Of a stretch of DNA of 64,000 nucleotides, positions 51,340 through 60,874 are shown one piece after another. Under the pieces are notes generated by a model, which worked only from the letters and a program-made list of their open reading frames with translations, was not told the origin of the DNA and made no database searches. Position numbers and translations under genes: made by a program. Position 1 is the first letter of the stretch, and each line of letters starts with the position of its first letter. This stretch comes from FEN-1219 sp964503125. Lineage in GTDB: Bacteria > Pseudomonadota > Gammaproteobacteria > Steroidobacterales > Rariloculaceae. The stretch spans positions 248,001-312,000 of the forward strand of contig CAZCZE010000020.1 in assembly GCA_964503125.1 (NCBI GenBank). The letters are read 5' to 3'.

Positions 51340-51891
51340 ATGGTCTCGCTTACCGCTTTGTGGCTGCCCATTCTCCTCTCGGCGGTCCTCGTGTTCGTCG
51401 CGAGCTCCATCATTCACATGGCGACGCGCTGGCACGCGAAGGACTTCAAGAAATTCCCGGCCGAGGACGCCGTCATGGACGCGCTGCGGCCATTCAACTT
51501 GGCGGCGGGAGACTACGTGGCGCCGCTACCGGACAGCATGGCGCACATGAGCTCGCCGGAGTTCAAGGCGAAGATGGCGCGCGGGCCGAATGTCGCCCTG
51601 ACGGTGCTCGGCGGCAACTCGATCGCGCGCAACCTCGTCAAATGGTTCCTGTACTCGATCCTGATCGCGCTGTTCGCGGCTTACGTGGCGGCCATCGCGC
51701 TGCCCGCAGGCGCGGCGTATATGACCGTGTTTCGCGTGACGAGCACGGTGACCTTCGCCGGCTACGCGCTCGCGCTCTGGCAGAACTGGATCTGGTACTC
51801 GCGCGGCCTCGGTTACACGGTTCGCACGACGATCGACGGCTTGATCTACGCCTTGCTGACGGGCGGCGCATTCGGCTGGCTTTGGCCTTAG
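51340..51891 (+). CDS. Hypothetical integral membrane protein
   Basis: 183 residues with an N-terminal TM (about 5-26) and three more hydrophobic spans (about 100-122, 127-149 and the C-terminal 163-182). The loop after TM1 carries A-K-D-F-K-K-F-P-A-E-D-A-V-M-D-A-L-R. Divergent from the TonB receptor. Similar small membrane proteins are found in gammaproteobacteria without known role. Confidence 0.7.
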   Translation: MVSLTALWLPILLSAVLVFVASSIIHMATRWHAKDFKKFPAEDAVMDALRPFNLAAGDYVAPLPDSMAHMSSPEFKAKMARGPNVALTVLGGNSIARNLVKWFLYSILIALFAAYVAAIALPAGAAYMTVFRVTSTVTFAGYALALWQNWIWYSRGLGYTVRTTIDGLIYALLTGGAFGWLWP

Positions 51892-51934
51892 CAGCGTTCC
51901 CATGCGCCGGTGACCGCGAACTACCTGCTCTGGC

Positions 51935-52080
51935 TGCCTGATCGCGTCGCTCGAGCGCCGGTTCGAGATTCCCGCCGGCATCGAGGGAGTCGACGGCATC
52001 GTCGTGCTCGCCGGCGCGGAGAACGTGCCGCTCACCGAGCTCTATGCGCAGCCGCAAGTCGGCGGCGGCGATGCGCGAGC
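51935..52080 (+). pseudogene. YdcF/ElyC (DUF218) family fragment
   Basis: A short frame reads S-L-E-R-R-F-E-I-P-A-G-I-E-G-V-D-G-I-V-V-L-A-G-A-E, the linker plus first strand of DUF218 proteins (usual form L-E-x-R-F-P...V-D-G-I-V-V-L-G-G). The membrane N-terminus and catalytic remainder are gone. It explains most of the 283-bp gap. Confidence 0.5.
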
Positions 52081-52174
52081 TTGTCTTCACGAACGATCTC
52101 AATCCGGCGCCGACCGGGCTATGATCCCAAGCAGCGAAGCGCGGCGTGCTGCGCGAGGACGGTAGGCCAGAGTC

Positions 52175-52780
52175 ATGATCTCGGTTCACCCGCTCGAGCT
52201 CGAAGGCCACGGCGTGCGCCTCGAGCCGCTCGACCTGCGCCACGAGCGAGAGCTCGCCGCAGCGGCCGCGGACGGCGCGCTGTGGGAGCTCTGGTTCACG
52301 GCCGTGCCCGCGCCCTCCGAGACGAAGGCCTACATCGCGCACGCCCTGGAGCGCCAGCAAGAAGGCCGCATGCTGCCGTGGGCCGTGCGCAACCTAGCGA
52401 CGGGCGCGGTCGTCGGCAGCACGCGTTTCCACGACATCGCCGCCGAGATCGACCGCGTCGAGATCGGCTACACCTGGTACGCGAAGAGCGTGCAGCGTAG
52501 CCACGTGAACACGGCCTGCAAGCTGCTGCTCATGACGCACGCGTTCGAGGCCCTGGGCTGCAAGGTCGTCGGTTTTCGCACCGACAAGTTCAATTTCGCC
52601 TCGCAGCGCGCGATCGAGGCGCTCGGCGCGCGCAAGGACGGCCTCATCCGGCATTTCTCGACGCGCCGCGACGGCTCCGCGCGCGACGTCGTGATGTACA
52701 GCATCATCGCGAGCGAGTGGCCGGAGGTGAAGCATCACCTCATGCGCCGGCTCGCTCGCCACGGAGTGCCGGCGTCGTAG
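52175..52780 (+). CDS. GNAT N-acetyltransferase (RimJ/RimL type)
   Basis: 201 residues. It starts with the RimL-like L-E-G-H-G-V-R-L-E-P-L-D. The acetyl-CoA region is around V-Q-R-S-H-V-N-T-A-C-K-L-L-L-M, then F-R-T-D-K-F-N-F-A-S-Q-R-A-I-E-A-L-G-A-R-K-D-G, which is typical of N-terminal or small-molecule acetyltransferases. The pyrophosphate loop is degenerate (Q-R-S-H-V-N for R-G-x-G-x-A). Substrate unknown. Confidence 0.85.
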   Translation: MISVHPLELEGHGVRLEPLDLRHERELAAAAADGALWELWFTAVPAPSETKAYIAHALERQQEGRMLPWAVRNLATGAVVGSTRFHDIAAEIDRVEIGYTWYAKSVQRSHVNTACKLLLMTHAFEALGCKVVGFRTDKFNFASQRAIEALGARKDGLIRHFSTRRDGSARDVVMYSIIASEWPEVKHHLMRRLARHGVPAS

Positions 52781-52808
52781 CGACGCGGCGCGCGCAGGAG
52801 GAATGCCA

Positions 52809-54539
52809 ATGCCCACGATGAGACACGGCCGCTCTGTCCGCCGCTGCGGGTTCCGCAGCGCGCTGCTCGTCGCGGCGCTCGCGACCGCAGGCGTCGCGCA
52901 CCCTCAAGCGCCCGACCTCGTGCTGCTCGACGGCAAGATCGTCACGGTCGACGCGCAGCAGTCGGTGCACGAAGCGCTCGCGATTCGCGACGGCAAGATT
53001 TCGGGCGTGGGCACGACGGCCGAGATCCGCGCGCTCGCGGGCCCGGAGACGCGCGTCGTCGGGCTCGGTGGGCGCACGGTGATCCCGGGCCTCATCGATT
53101 CGCACCTGCACGCGATCCGCGCGGCGTTGTCGTTCAGCACGGAGGTCAACTGGATCGGCGCGCGCTCTCTGCCCGAAGCGCTCGACCGCATCCGCGCGGC
53201 CGCGCGGCGCCGGCCGCCCGGCTCCTGGCTCATCGTGGCCGGCGGCTGGAACGAGCTCCAGTTCGCCGAACGGCGGAGACCCACGCAAGCGGAAATCGAG
53301 GCCGCGGCGCCCGACAATCCCGTCTACGTGCAGCTCGGCTACGGCTGGGTCGTGATGACCGACGACGGGTATGCTGCGCTCGGCATCGCGAGCGACGCCG
53401 ATCTGCCCGGCGGTGGCACGCTGGGGCGCGACGGCGACCGGGTCACGGGCGAGGTTAGCGGCGGGCAGGGCGCGATCATCGCGCTGTTCGATCGCCTCCC
53501 GAAGCCTACGTTCGCCGACCAGGTGCAGGGCACGAAGGAGTTTTTCCGCGAGCTCAACCGGCTCGGGCTCACGGGCGTCGTCGATCCCGGCGGCAACAAT
53601 CTGTTTCCCGCAGACTACCAAGCGCTGTTCGATGTTTGGCGGCGCCGCGAGCTCACGGTGCGCGTGGCCTACAGCTTGAACGGGCAGACGGCCGGCCAAG
53701 AGCTCGCCGAGCTGCAAGGCCTCACGGCGCTGCTGCCGATGGGCTTCGGCGACGACCTGCTGCGCTTCAACGGGCTCGGCGAGCGCGTCACGTTCGCCAT
53801 GAACAACAACCCCGAGCCGACGGCCGAGCACGAAGAGCGCTACTACGAGATCGCGCGCTGGGCCGCCGAGCGCGGGATGGCGATCACGATGCACTGGGGC
53901 CCCGACGCTACGGTCGGCCATCTGCTCGACATCTTCGAGCGCGTGAACCGCGAGGTGCCGATCGCGCCGCTGCGCTGGTCGATCGCGCACTTGAACGACG
54001 CTTCGGAAGCGACGCTGCGGCGCATGAGCGCGCTCGGCGTCGGCTGGACGGTGCAGGACGCGATGTACTTCGGCGGCGAGGACCTCGTGCGCCGGCAAGG
54101 CGTGGATGCGGCGCGGCGCATCCCGCCCGTCGTCACGGGCCGAAGGCTCGGCGTGAACATCGGCGCCGGCACGGACGCGCATCGCGTCGCGTCGTACAAC
54201 CCGTTCACGGCACTACAGTGGTTCCTCGACGGCAAGACCGTGGCCGGCACGCCGATCCGCGGCCGAGAGGAAACGCCGGATCGACTCGCCGCGCTCGCGC
54301 TCTACACGCGCGGCAGCGCCTGGTTCTCGTTCGACGACGACGTGCGCGGCTCGCTCGAGGTCGGCAAGCTCGCGGACCTCGCCGTGTTGTCCGACGACTA
54401 TCTCACGGTCCCGCTCGACGAGGTTGGGAACATCGAGTCGGTGTTGACGCTGCTCGGCGGCGACGTCGTCTACGCGGCCGGCGAGTTTCGTTCGCGAGAA
54501 ACCGGCGGGCTACCTGGACGGTTTGCGCAGCCAGAGTGA
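52809..54539 (+). CDS. Exported amidohydrolase family 3 (YtcJ-like)
   Basis: 576 residues from ATG 52809, 7 bp after AGGAGG; signal-like N-terminus with R-R and V-A-H-P-Q cleavage zone. L-L-D-G-K-I-V-T-V-D-A-Q at the start, then P-G-L-I-D-S-H-L-H holds the first metal histidines. The later T-M-H-W-G and D-A-H-R complete the site (G-A-G-T-D-A-H-R). YtcJ-type enzymes hydrolyse amides or N-formyl groups. The last codons touch an IS-end repeat (54543). Confidence 0.88.
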   Translation: MPTMRHGRSVRRCGFRSALLVAALATAGVAHPQAPDLVLLDGKIVTVDAQQSVHEALAIRDGKISGVGTTAEIRALAGPETRVVGLGGRTVIPGLIDSHLHAIRAALSFSTEVNWIGARSLPEALDRIRAAARRRPPGSWLIVAGGWNELQFAERRRPTQAEIEAAAPDNPVYVQLGYGWVVMTDDGYAALGIASDADLPGGGTLGRDGDRVTGEVSGGQGAIIALFDRLPKPTFADQVQGTKEFFRELNRLGLTGVVDPGGNNLFPADYQALFDVWRRRELTVRVAYSLNGQTAGQELAELQGLTALLPMGFGDDLLRFNGLGERVTFAMNNNPEPTAEHEERYYEIARWAAERGMAITMHWGPDATVGHLLDIFERVNREVPIAPLRWSIAHLNDASEATLRRMSALGVGWTVQDAMYFGGEDLVRRQGVDAARRIPPVVTGRRLGVNIGAGTDAHRVASYNPFTALQWFLDGKTVAGTPIRGREETPDRLAALALYTRGSAWFSFDDDVRGSLEVGKLADLAVLSDDYLTVPLDEVGNIESVLTLLGGDVVYAAGEFRSRETGGLPGRFAQPE

Positions 54540-54542
54540 CTG

Positions 54543-54654
54543 GAAGCCGGGCTTGAGGCCGATTCAGCGTCGCGATCAGCAGGCGGCTTTGACACCATGA
54601 CCGTTACGCGCTACTCCTGCCAGCGCAGAAGGGCGGTTCAAAATACCTATCCGC
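54543..54654. repeat. IS91-like element end, solo copy (R1)
   Basis: 112 bp almost identical to 62975-63086 and closely similar to 57187-57299. It starts GAAGCCGGG and ends AATACCTATCCGC. In the other two copies it lies about 105 bp downstream of an IS91-type transposase remnant; here no transposase precedes it. It begins 3 bp after the amidohydrolase stop. Confidence 0.75.
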
Positions 54655-54729
54655 CCCGAGGAAATCGCGGCGTGCAAGACGTCGCACACCGGCAAGGCTT
54701 TGGCTCCGTTGCTCTAGAGGAGAGAACGC

Positions 54730-55320
54730 ATGCGTGTCGCAGCACTGATCCTCATCCAAGCGCTGGTGTCCGTGGAGGCCGGTGCGGAAGCTCCCTACTT
54801 CCCAGACGTGTATCTCGCGCCGCAGTACGAGGCGCCGGCAAACGCGCCGTCTCACGTCGTCGTAGCGGGAGCCGATGAGCCAGGCGAGCGACTCGTCGTG
54901 TCCGGCCGCGTGCTCGACGGCGGGCGCCCCGTTGCGGGCGTGTCCGTTTATGTGTTTCAAACTGACGTCGACGGCCGGTACGCAAAGGATCGCACCGGCA
55001 ACGATGCGGAGCTCTATCCTCGACTACACGGAGCAATGCGCAGCGACGCCGACGGCGCGTACGGATACGAAACGATCCGTCCCGGCCACTACGACGGCAA
55101 CGCGGCACACGTCCATTACCTCGTGAGAGCGCCGGGCTACCATCCGCTCCTGTTGGATCTCTGGTTCGAGGACGATCCCGAGCTGCTCTTGAGACGCCAG
55201 GCAGGCAGGCCCGAGATTCCGCCCTCGTTTCCAAAGAACGTGGTCGCGATTCGCCCGATCGCGCGCGACGCCACCGGCGTGTGGCGCACCACACGGGATA
55301 TCGAGATGGTCCGCGAATGA
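54730..55320 (+). CDS. Exported intradiol ring-cleavage dioxygenase-like protein
   Basis: 196 residues from ATG 54730 (GAGGAGAG upstream), signal peptide to about 19. The fold opener is V-V-S-G-R-V-L-D-G-G-R-P-V-A-G-V. Iron ligands are likely Y in E-L-Y-P-R-L-H-G, Y in G-Y-E-T-I-R-P-G-H-Y and the histidines of A-H-V-H-Y, matching the Tyr2-His2 set of protocatechuate 3,4-dioxygenase. It would cleave a catechol-type ring. Export is unusual but known in this family. Confidence 0.8.
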   Translation: MRVAALILIQALVSVEAGAEAPYFPDVYLAPQYEAPANAPSHVVVAGADEPGERLVVSGRVLDGGRPVAGVSVYVFQTDVDGRYAKDRTGNDAELYPRLHGAMRSDADGAYGYETIRPGHYDGNAAHVHYLVRAPGYHPLLLDLWFEDDPELLLRRQAGRPEIPPSFPKNVVAIRPIARDATGVWRTTRDIEMVRE

Positions 55321-55456
55321 CCGGCGAGCGAACTCGTTAGCGGAAGTCGATCATCGTGCTCCCGCCGTGGTCCGGAGCGCGGCGCGTCGCGCAGTTGGCT
55401 ATGGAACATTGCGCGGCGACTGAAGTCGAACGGGCTGACAATCATTCTCCCTCGAC

Positions 55457-56455
55457 ATGATCGAAACCGATCCGTTCTTTTGGTTTGTTGCAGTTCTTCT
55501 CAGTGCGGTCGCTGTTGCCGTTCTGTTGATTCCCGCGTGGCTGCACAAGCGCAAAAATGGCCGATGGTGTCGTACCTGCGTAGTCAGTGCCGTGTTGATC
55601 GTGCCCGCTTCGGCGTTCCTCTACTTTCAGGTGACGACGTGGAATCCCGCTGAAGCTGCGCGAGCCTCCGAAGCAGTTCGGATCGTTGAACTTCTGGCAT
55701 CGCGGATGCGCGAGAATCCCGACGACGTACGAGGCTGGCGCCTTTTGGGCAACAGCTACATGTCGATGGGACAGTACGTCCAGGCGCGGGCGGCGTTTGC
55801 CGAAGCGTGGCAGCGCACGCCGCTACCAGACAATGCTCTGAAGGTTGAGCTTGCGGAATCGCAGGTCTTCGCAGAGCAACAGGGATTAACCGGACAAGCG
55901 ATCAGGCTGTTCGAGGAAGTGCTGGTCAGCGAGCCCACAAATCAGAAAGCTCTGTGGTATGCCGCTCTTGCCGCGGAACAACTAGGGAACACCTTCGTTG
56001 CGAGGCGCAATCTGTCGAAGTTGCTCGAACAGACTTTGCCCTACGAAATCCGAAGCACGGTCGAGAGAAAACTTGCAGCTCTCCCGGCTGAAACGTTGAA
56101 CGCCGCGCGTGCATCCGATGTGGTGCTTACCGCGCAGATTGAGCTTGCCTCCCAGTTCGCGGGTTATGACATAGGACCGCAAGCCTTGCTGTTCTTAATC
56201 GCACGGGCTGCTAGTGACGGTCCACCGATCGCCGTGGTCCGACATCCTGCTAGCGCAATTCCTGGAGAGTTCACGCTGAGTAACGCCAACAGCATGGCCG
56301 GGCAGTTGCTTGGTGACTATGAGACTTTGCGACTCATCGCGCGTGTTTCGCTTACTGGCCAAGCCGAGGCGACGAGAGGCGACCTGCAAGGCGAGGTCAT
56401 GATCAACACAAAGGCAGGTAGCGTTGCTCTCGCAATCGACTCGATCGTGCAGTGA
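55457..56455 (+). CDS. CcmI-like membrane protein with TPR repeats
   Basis: 332 residues. TM helices are at about 7-27 and 40-57, then a periplasmic TPR domain (G-W-R-L-L-G-N-S-Y-M-S-M-G-Q-Y-V-Q-A-R-A-A-F, A-I-R-L-F-E-E-V-L, A-L-W-Y-A-A-L-A-A-E-Q-L-G), then a beta-rich C-terminal domain like CcmI/CycH. In cytochrome c maturation CcmI holds apocytochromes. No other ccm gene is nearby, so the role is unproven. GC content is lower than neighbours. Confidence 0.75.
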   Translation: MIETDPFFWFVAVLLSAVAVAVLLIPAWLHKRKNGRWCRTCVVSAVLIVPASAFLYFQVTTWNPAEAARASEAVRIVELLASRMRENPDDVRGWRLLGNSYMSMGQYVQARAAFAEAWQRTPLPDNALKVELAESQVFAEQQGLTGQAIRLFEEVLVSEPTNQKALWYAALAAEQLGNTFVARRNLSKLLEQTLPYEIRSTVERKLAALPAETLNAARASDVVLTAQIELASQFAGYDIGPQALLFLIARAASDGPPIAVVRHPASAIPGEFTLSNANSMAGQLLGDYETLRLIARVSLTGQAEATRGDLQGEVMINTKAGSVALAIDSIVQ

Positions 56456-56644
56456 GCGTTGAGCTCGGCGAATCCGTACGCTAATTTCGGCCAAGGCGGT
56501 CCAGGATCGGACAGGTTGAATCGCTGGCGTTCGTGTCGCATTGCGCCACAAGCGCCGCAAGTCCCTCGTCCAAAGGTTTGTAAGTTCCTCTATCAGCCGA
56601 TTGCGCGACGCTGGTCACGGCCAAGACTGACACGGCGGCGAGAC

Positions 56645-57079
56645 CTTAAGACCCCGTATCGAGACGGAACGACGCACATCGTGCTCGACCCGTTGGACTT
56701 CATCGCCCGGTTGGCGGCGCTCGTGCCGCCGCCGCGGGTACATCTGACGAGGTTTCATGGAGTTTTCGCGGCGCACGCGGCGTTGCGAGCGGCGATCACT
56801 CCATCCGGAAGAGGGACGGGGGCACAGCCGCGAGCCGCGGCGCCCGAGCGACCTAGACCTAAGGACATTCGGATGACCTGGGCACGGCGCCTGAAGCGGG
56901 TGTTCGGGATCGAGATTGAGCAGTGCTTGCACTGCGGCGGGCGCTTGAAAGTGATCGCGAGCATCGAGGAGCCGGAGCTGATCGAGCGCATCCTCGCGCA
57001 CCGGCGGGAGTGGGAAGAGGAGGCGGCGCCGACGGCGTCGCTTGGGGCAAGGGCGCCGCCGCAGGCATCGCTGTTCTGA
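56645..57079 (+). pseudogene. IS91-like transposase, C-terminal fragment (copy 1)
   Basis: From P-Y-R-D-G-T-T-H-I-V-L-D-P-L-D-F onward this matches the C-terminus of IS91-family rolling-circle transposases, including P-R-V-H-L-T-R-F-H-G-V-F-A and the late zinc-finger-like Q-C-L-H-C-G-G-R-L-K-V-I-A-S-I-E. The N-terminal half, with the catalytic tyrosines, is absent. The open frame upstream to 56459 is unrelated sequence. Confidence 0.8.
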
Positions 57080-57186
57080 TTCAGTTGGTCGTCGACGGGT
57101 TCGTGTTCGCGCGAGCAGCGGGCGGTGTGCGCGCGGTGAGGCCAGAAGCGTCCATCGGGTGCGTTGGCGCGATGAAACCCCGCTAC

Positions 57187-57299
57187 GAAGCCGGGTTTGA
57201 GGCCGATTCGGCGTCGCGATCAGCAGGCGGCTTTGACAAAATGACCGTTACGCGCCGTTGCCGCCGACGTGAAGGGGGTGGTTCAAAACACCTATCCGC
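57187..57299. repeat. IS91-like element end (R2)
   Basis: Third, more diverged copy of the 112-bp end, differing mainly in a 20-bp inner stretch. It lies 107 bp downstream of transposase copy 1 and probably marks the 3' end of that element. Confidence 0.7.
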
Positions 57300-57657
57300 A
57301 ATCTCCGCACCGACAAGAACAATTTCCGCACCCTATGCGGAGATTACGGGTTCCAAGCTCCGCACCATCAGGCCACAACCCGACTAACCCACTCGGGCCT
57401 TTGGACCCCGGTGGCTGGCTACAGGGAGTAGCGACTGATACCCGCCGCGCCGTGAAATACGCCGAGCACCTCGACTCGCCCGGGTTTCACGAGGTCCAGG
57501 ATTCGGTAGTGCTTCCTCGGTCGCGAAACTGCGCAGAAATCGCTACGTCGACCGAACCCTACTCCGCCCGCAACACCGTCATCGGATCGATACGCACCGC
57601 TCGCCGCGCGGGCCCGTAGCACGCGAGCAACGCCGCGACCCCGAGCACCACCTTTAT
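57300..57657. other. Debris including FtsX/MacB permease tail
   Basis: 57300-57558 shows nothing recognisable. Minus strand 57657-57559 encodes about 32 residues ending P-A-R-R-A-V-R-I-D-P-M-T-V-L-R-A-E-stop, the typical C-terminus of MacB/FtsX-type ABC permeases (P-A-R-R-A-x-R-x-D-P-M-x-A-L-R-x-E). It is cut abruptly at the TPR fragment. Confidence 0.5.
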
Positions 57658-58361
57658 CGGTTCAACGGCCGCGACAACGCTGCTGCAGCAGATCTGTTCC
57701 GGCGGGCGATCGCGCTGGATCCAACGTTGGCGCGCGCGCACGCGGGAATGTCGTTCGTGCACTTCCAGAACGCTTTCATGCGCCACACGGACGATCTAGG
57801 CCGTGCGATCGATGAGGCGCGCCGTTGCGCCAACCGTGGCCTCGAGCTCGATCCGCTCGATCCGTTCGTCAATTTCACCATGGGCCGGACTGGTTGGATG
57901 GCGACCTCGACACGAGTCTCGAGTGGCTCGAGCGTGCGATATCAGCCCGTACTACGCGCAGGGGATCTATGCGCGGGCGTGGGCGGAGGCAATGGCAGGC
58001 CGAACGACCGAGGCTCGTCGACATGTCGATCTCGCGATGCGCTTGAGCCCACTCGATCCGCTGCACTACGCGATGCTCGCTACGCGCGGGCTGACGCACA
58101 TGATTGCGGGCGGGGACGCGGACGCCGCGTATTGGGCGGAGCGCGGCGCGCGCTCACCCGGTGCGCACGTCCTGATCGCGATGATCGCGGCTGCGGCCCA
58201 CGTACTGACCGGCGATGAGGCGCGGGCCGGCTTTTGGGCTGCCAACGCACGCGAACGCAACGGCGTGCTGTCGCGTGCGGATTTCTTCCGCGCGTTTCCG
58301 ATGAAGTCCAACCCGGCGCGCGCGCGTCGAGCGGGGGCTCGAGCAGGTGGGATTCCGCTAG
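57658..58361 (+). pseudogene. TPR-containing regulator (cyclase/CadC-like), broken C-terminal part
   Basis: Readable segments in three frames: F-N-G-R-D-N-A-A-A-A-D-L-F-R-R-A-I-A-L-D-P, then L-E-L-D-P-L-D-P-F-V-N-F-T-M-G-R, then G-I-Y-A-R-A-W-A-E-A-M-A-G-R and H-V-D-L-A-M-R-L-S-P-L-D-P, ending R-V-E-R-G-L-E-Q-V-G-F-R-stop at 58361. At least three frameshifts. The N-terminal effector domain is missing. It resembles the TPR half of adenylate-cyclase-like or winged-helix regulators. Confidence 0.7.
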
Positions 58362-58518
58362 GTCCGTGCGTTGGCCCGAGGCTTGCGAGGACGGCGCAGC
58401 CGCGGCGCGAGAGTCGATGCGGCCACGGACCGCGCGGCGCCATCAATGTCGGGCCTCGTCTGGCGGAACCGCGGGTCCGACCGGCACGCCATCGCGTTCG
58501 CGCGCGAGCTCCTCGATC
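58201..58518. repeat. 318-bp direct repeat, copy A
   Basis: Matches 60875-61192 over 318 bp with about 3 substitutions. It includes the last ~50 codons of the TPR pseudogene and 157 bp beyond. This is probably the source copy because the TPR context continues upstream. Confidence 0.9.
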
Positions 58519-58649
58519 GATGCCGATACCGGGCACGGAAATCTCCAACCTGCTCTCGCGCGACGCTGGCGACAAAGTGCGCGACCCCGATCGCGCGTGG
58601 GACGCGCCCGAGCGCGACGAGCGTGAAGGTCGTCTCTTTTTACCAGGCG

Positions 58650-60182
58650 TCAGGACGCGATTTCGGCGGCCAGATGGCGCAGCAGCAGGCGGTCGATCTT
58701 GCCGTTGGTCAGCGTTGGTAGGCTGCCGAGGCGGATGTGTCCGGGCAGCTCGTAGGGGGCGAGTCGTGCCGCGAGAAAATCGAGCAGACCGAAAGTATCC
58801 ACCGTTGCCTGCACCTTGAGCTCGACGAATGCCACGACTTCCTCATCGGCCGCGCGTGGCGCGGCCACGACGGCCGACAGTGCCACGTCAGGATGCTCGT
58901 TCAACTCGGCTTCGATCTCGGCCGGGTAGAGCGTATAGCCTGAACGCCTGATGGTTTCCTTGGCGCGACCGGTGATGAACGCGCAACTCGACGAGTCGAG
59001 GTAGCCGAGATCGCCGCTGCGCAGCCAGCCGTCAGCCGTGAATGCCGCGCGCGTGGCGGCCGGGCTGCGGTAGTAGCCGAGAAACACGTTCGGGCCGCGA
59101 ACCTGGATCTCGCCGCGCTCGCCGCGCGGCAGGTCGCGGCCGTCCGCATCGGCGATGCGAACGCTGACGCCGGGGAGCGGGGAGCCGACACTCGTGTCGT
59201 CGCGCCAGCGGTCGACTTCGGTTTGGAACACGAGTCCAGACTCGGTCGATCCGTAGGAGTTCTGGAGCGGACAGCCGTACAGTTCCTCGATCGCCTGTTT
59301 GAGCGCTTTGCTCAAGGGCGAGGACGACGTGGTGATGAGCCGCACCCGACCGCGCTCGAACTCGCGCGGATTCTCCGCCACCCATTCGACGAACTTCCGA
59401 TGCAGCGGCGGCAAGCCCGGCACGACGCTGATACCTTCCTCACGAATCGCGCGCGCCAAGTGCGCCGGCACGAATCGCGGTTCGAGGTAGAGACAGGCGC
59501 CGGCCGCCACGACGCACAGCAAGATGCTGAGTGCGCCGACATGGGCGAGGGGCAAGGCGCAGAACGTCTTGTCGTGCTCCGTGTAGCGGCGTCGCCGCTG
59601 TTGGGTGAGCGCCAGGAACACGAGATTGCGATGCGAGAGCATGGCGATTTTCGGCGTGCCGGAGGTGCCCGACGTGCAGATCATCGCGGCCACGTCGTTC
59701 TCGCGACGGGCCGCGCGTACTTCAGGCGGCGACGCCGACGATTGGCACTCGACGCGTACGTCGTCAAGCGCCGTGAAAGAGTGAGGCATCGCACCGCGCC
59801 GCGCCGCGTGGGCCACGGTGTCGGACTGTGCGCCGACGAACAGCGTGAGCTTGGGCTCGCAATGATCGATCAGCGCGTCGAGCTGAGCCGGCGCGACGCG
59901 CGCGTTCACGAGCAGCGGTCCGCAGCCGAGCTCGTTGAGGGCGAAGAGCAGCGCTACCTCTTGAACACGGTTCGTGCCGATGACGACGACGCGTTCGCCG
60001 GGTCGTAGGCCCAAGCGCTTCAAGTCGACGAGCGTCACTTCGACACAGTGCGAGAGCTCCGCGTACGTCCACGTGCGGCCGTCGCTGTGAAGCGCCGGGC
60101 GACCGGCGAACTGTGCGGCAGCTCGCGTGAGCAAATCCCCGAGGCAGAGCCGAACAGGCACGACGCTCGCGTCAACCGACAT
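58650..60182 (-). CDS. AMP-forming acyl-CoA synthetase / adenylate-forming ligase
   Basis: 510 residues. The P-loop is I-C-T-S-G-T-S-G-T-P-K near residue 170. Then Y-G-S-T-E-S-G (A5), D-G-W-L-R-S-G-D-L-G-Y (A7), and the C-terminal lysine in N-G-K-I-D-R. It activates a carboxylic acid as acyl-AMP, usually passing it to CoA or a carrier. A GNAT gene lies 3 bp upstream on the same strand and both are inside 318-bp repeats, suggesting a mobile two-gene acylation pathway. Substrate unknown. Confidence 0.88.
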   Translation of the reverse strand: MSVDASVVPVRLCLGDLLTRAAAQFAGRPALHSDGRTWTYAELSHCVEVTLVDLKRLGLRPGERVVVIGTNRVQEVALLFALNELGCGPLLVNARVAPAQLDALIDHCEPKLTLFVGAQSDTVAHAARRGAMPHSFTALDDVRVECQSSASPPEVRAARRENDVAAMICTSGTSGTPKIAMLSHRNLVFLALTQQRRRRYTEHDKTFCALPLAHVGALSILLCVVAAGACLYLEPRFVPAHLARAIREEGISVVPGLPPLHRKFVEWVAENPREFERGRVRLITTSSSPLSKALKQAIEELYGCPLQNSYGSTESGLVFQTEVDRWRDDTSVGSPLPGVSVRIADADGRDLPRGERGEIQVRGPNVFLGYYRSPAATRAAFTADGWLRSGDLGYLDSSSCAFITGRAKETIRRSGYTLYPAEIEAELNEHPDVALSAVVAAPRAADEEVVAFVELKVQATVDTFGLLDFLAARLAPYELPGHIRLGSLPTLTNGKIDRLLLRHLAAEIAS

Positions 60183-60185
60183 GGC

Positions 60186-60863
60186 TCAATGAGCCATGCT
60201 CATGCTGACGGCGTGTCGTGCCGCGCCGGGGCTGTGCAAGATGACCCGTCGGCCGAGAATGCGCAGCGAGACAATCATGCCGATGCGCCTCGTTCCTGCG
60301 AGCCGCGAGTTCGCGCGCAACGATGCGAAGTTGGTGGCATCGATGTAGCCGATCACGTGCGTGTAGCGGCGAGCCCGCAGTTCAGCGTCGGAGCGCTGCG
60401 TCGAGTACGCGTGCAAGTTCTTGCCGCGGTGATCGGGGTGAGTGAACGTCCGGTAGCCGTAGGCGCGGCCCGGGTTAGCGTAGCGAATGATCAGGTCGTC
60501 TTCCATGGGTGTTACTCCCGAGAGCGCGTACCACCGAAACGCGACGAGGTGGCCGCGGTAAAGCACGCCGAAGAACAAATCGCCGTCCCGCTGCGCTGCG
60601 CGAACGCGCTCCGCGGAGAGCTGAAAAGCGGGATCGGTGGCGATGTCGAGCAGATCAGCGGCCGTGACGGAGGCGACCGTGTAGTCCGGTTCCGCGCGCG
60701 CGGTGCCCGCTCCGGCAACGGCCATCGATCGCTCAAAAATAAGGAACACGCGAATCCACCGCCCGAGCCGCCGCAACCCCCCGCCATAGAGGCGCTGACA
60801 GAGGGGCCAACGTCGATTGGCGGGCGTGCGCCGCGGCCGGGTGTCGACATCCGCGTCAGTCAC
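60186..60863 (-). CDS. GNAT-fold acyltransferase paired with the AMP-ligase
   Basis: Up to 225 residues; the first ~45 are Arg-rich and a later start (M47, about 60725) is possible. The core has F-F-G-V-L-Y-R-G-H-L-V-A-F-R-W-Y, then F-T-H-P-D-H-R-G-K-N-L-H-A-Y as the CoA-pyrophosphate loop and V-I-G-Y-I-D-A-T-N-F-A-S-L-R-A-N. It could transfer the acyl group activated by the ligase to an amine. No carrier protein or condensing enzyme is nearby. Confidence 0.75.
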   Translation of the reverse strand: MTDADVDTRPRRTPANRRWPLCQRLYGGGLRRLGRWIRVFLIFERSMAVAGAGTARAEPDYTVASVTAADLLDIATDPAFQLSAERVRAAQRDGDLFFGVLYRGHLVAFRWYALSGVTPMEDDLIIRYANPGRAYGYRTFTHPDHRGKNLHAYSTQRSDAELRARRYTHVIGYIDATNFASLRANSRLAGTRRIGMIVSLRILGRRVILHSPGAARHAVSMSMAH

Positions 60864-60874
60864 CGATGTTCTTC

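Noticed and set aside
56459..56644. N-terminal extension of the IS91 fragment
   Set aside because: The frame is open, but the residues do not match the transposase. Similarity to the second copy begins only at 56645.
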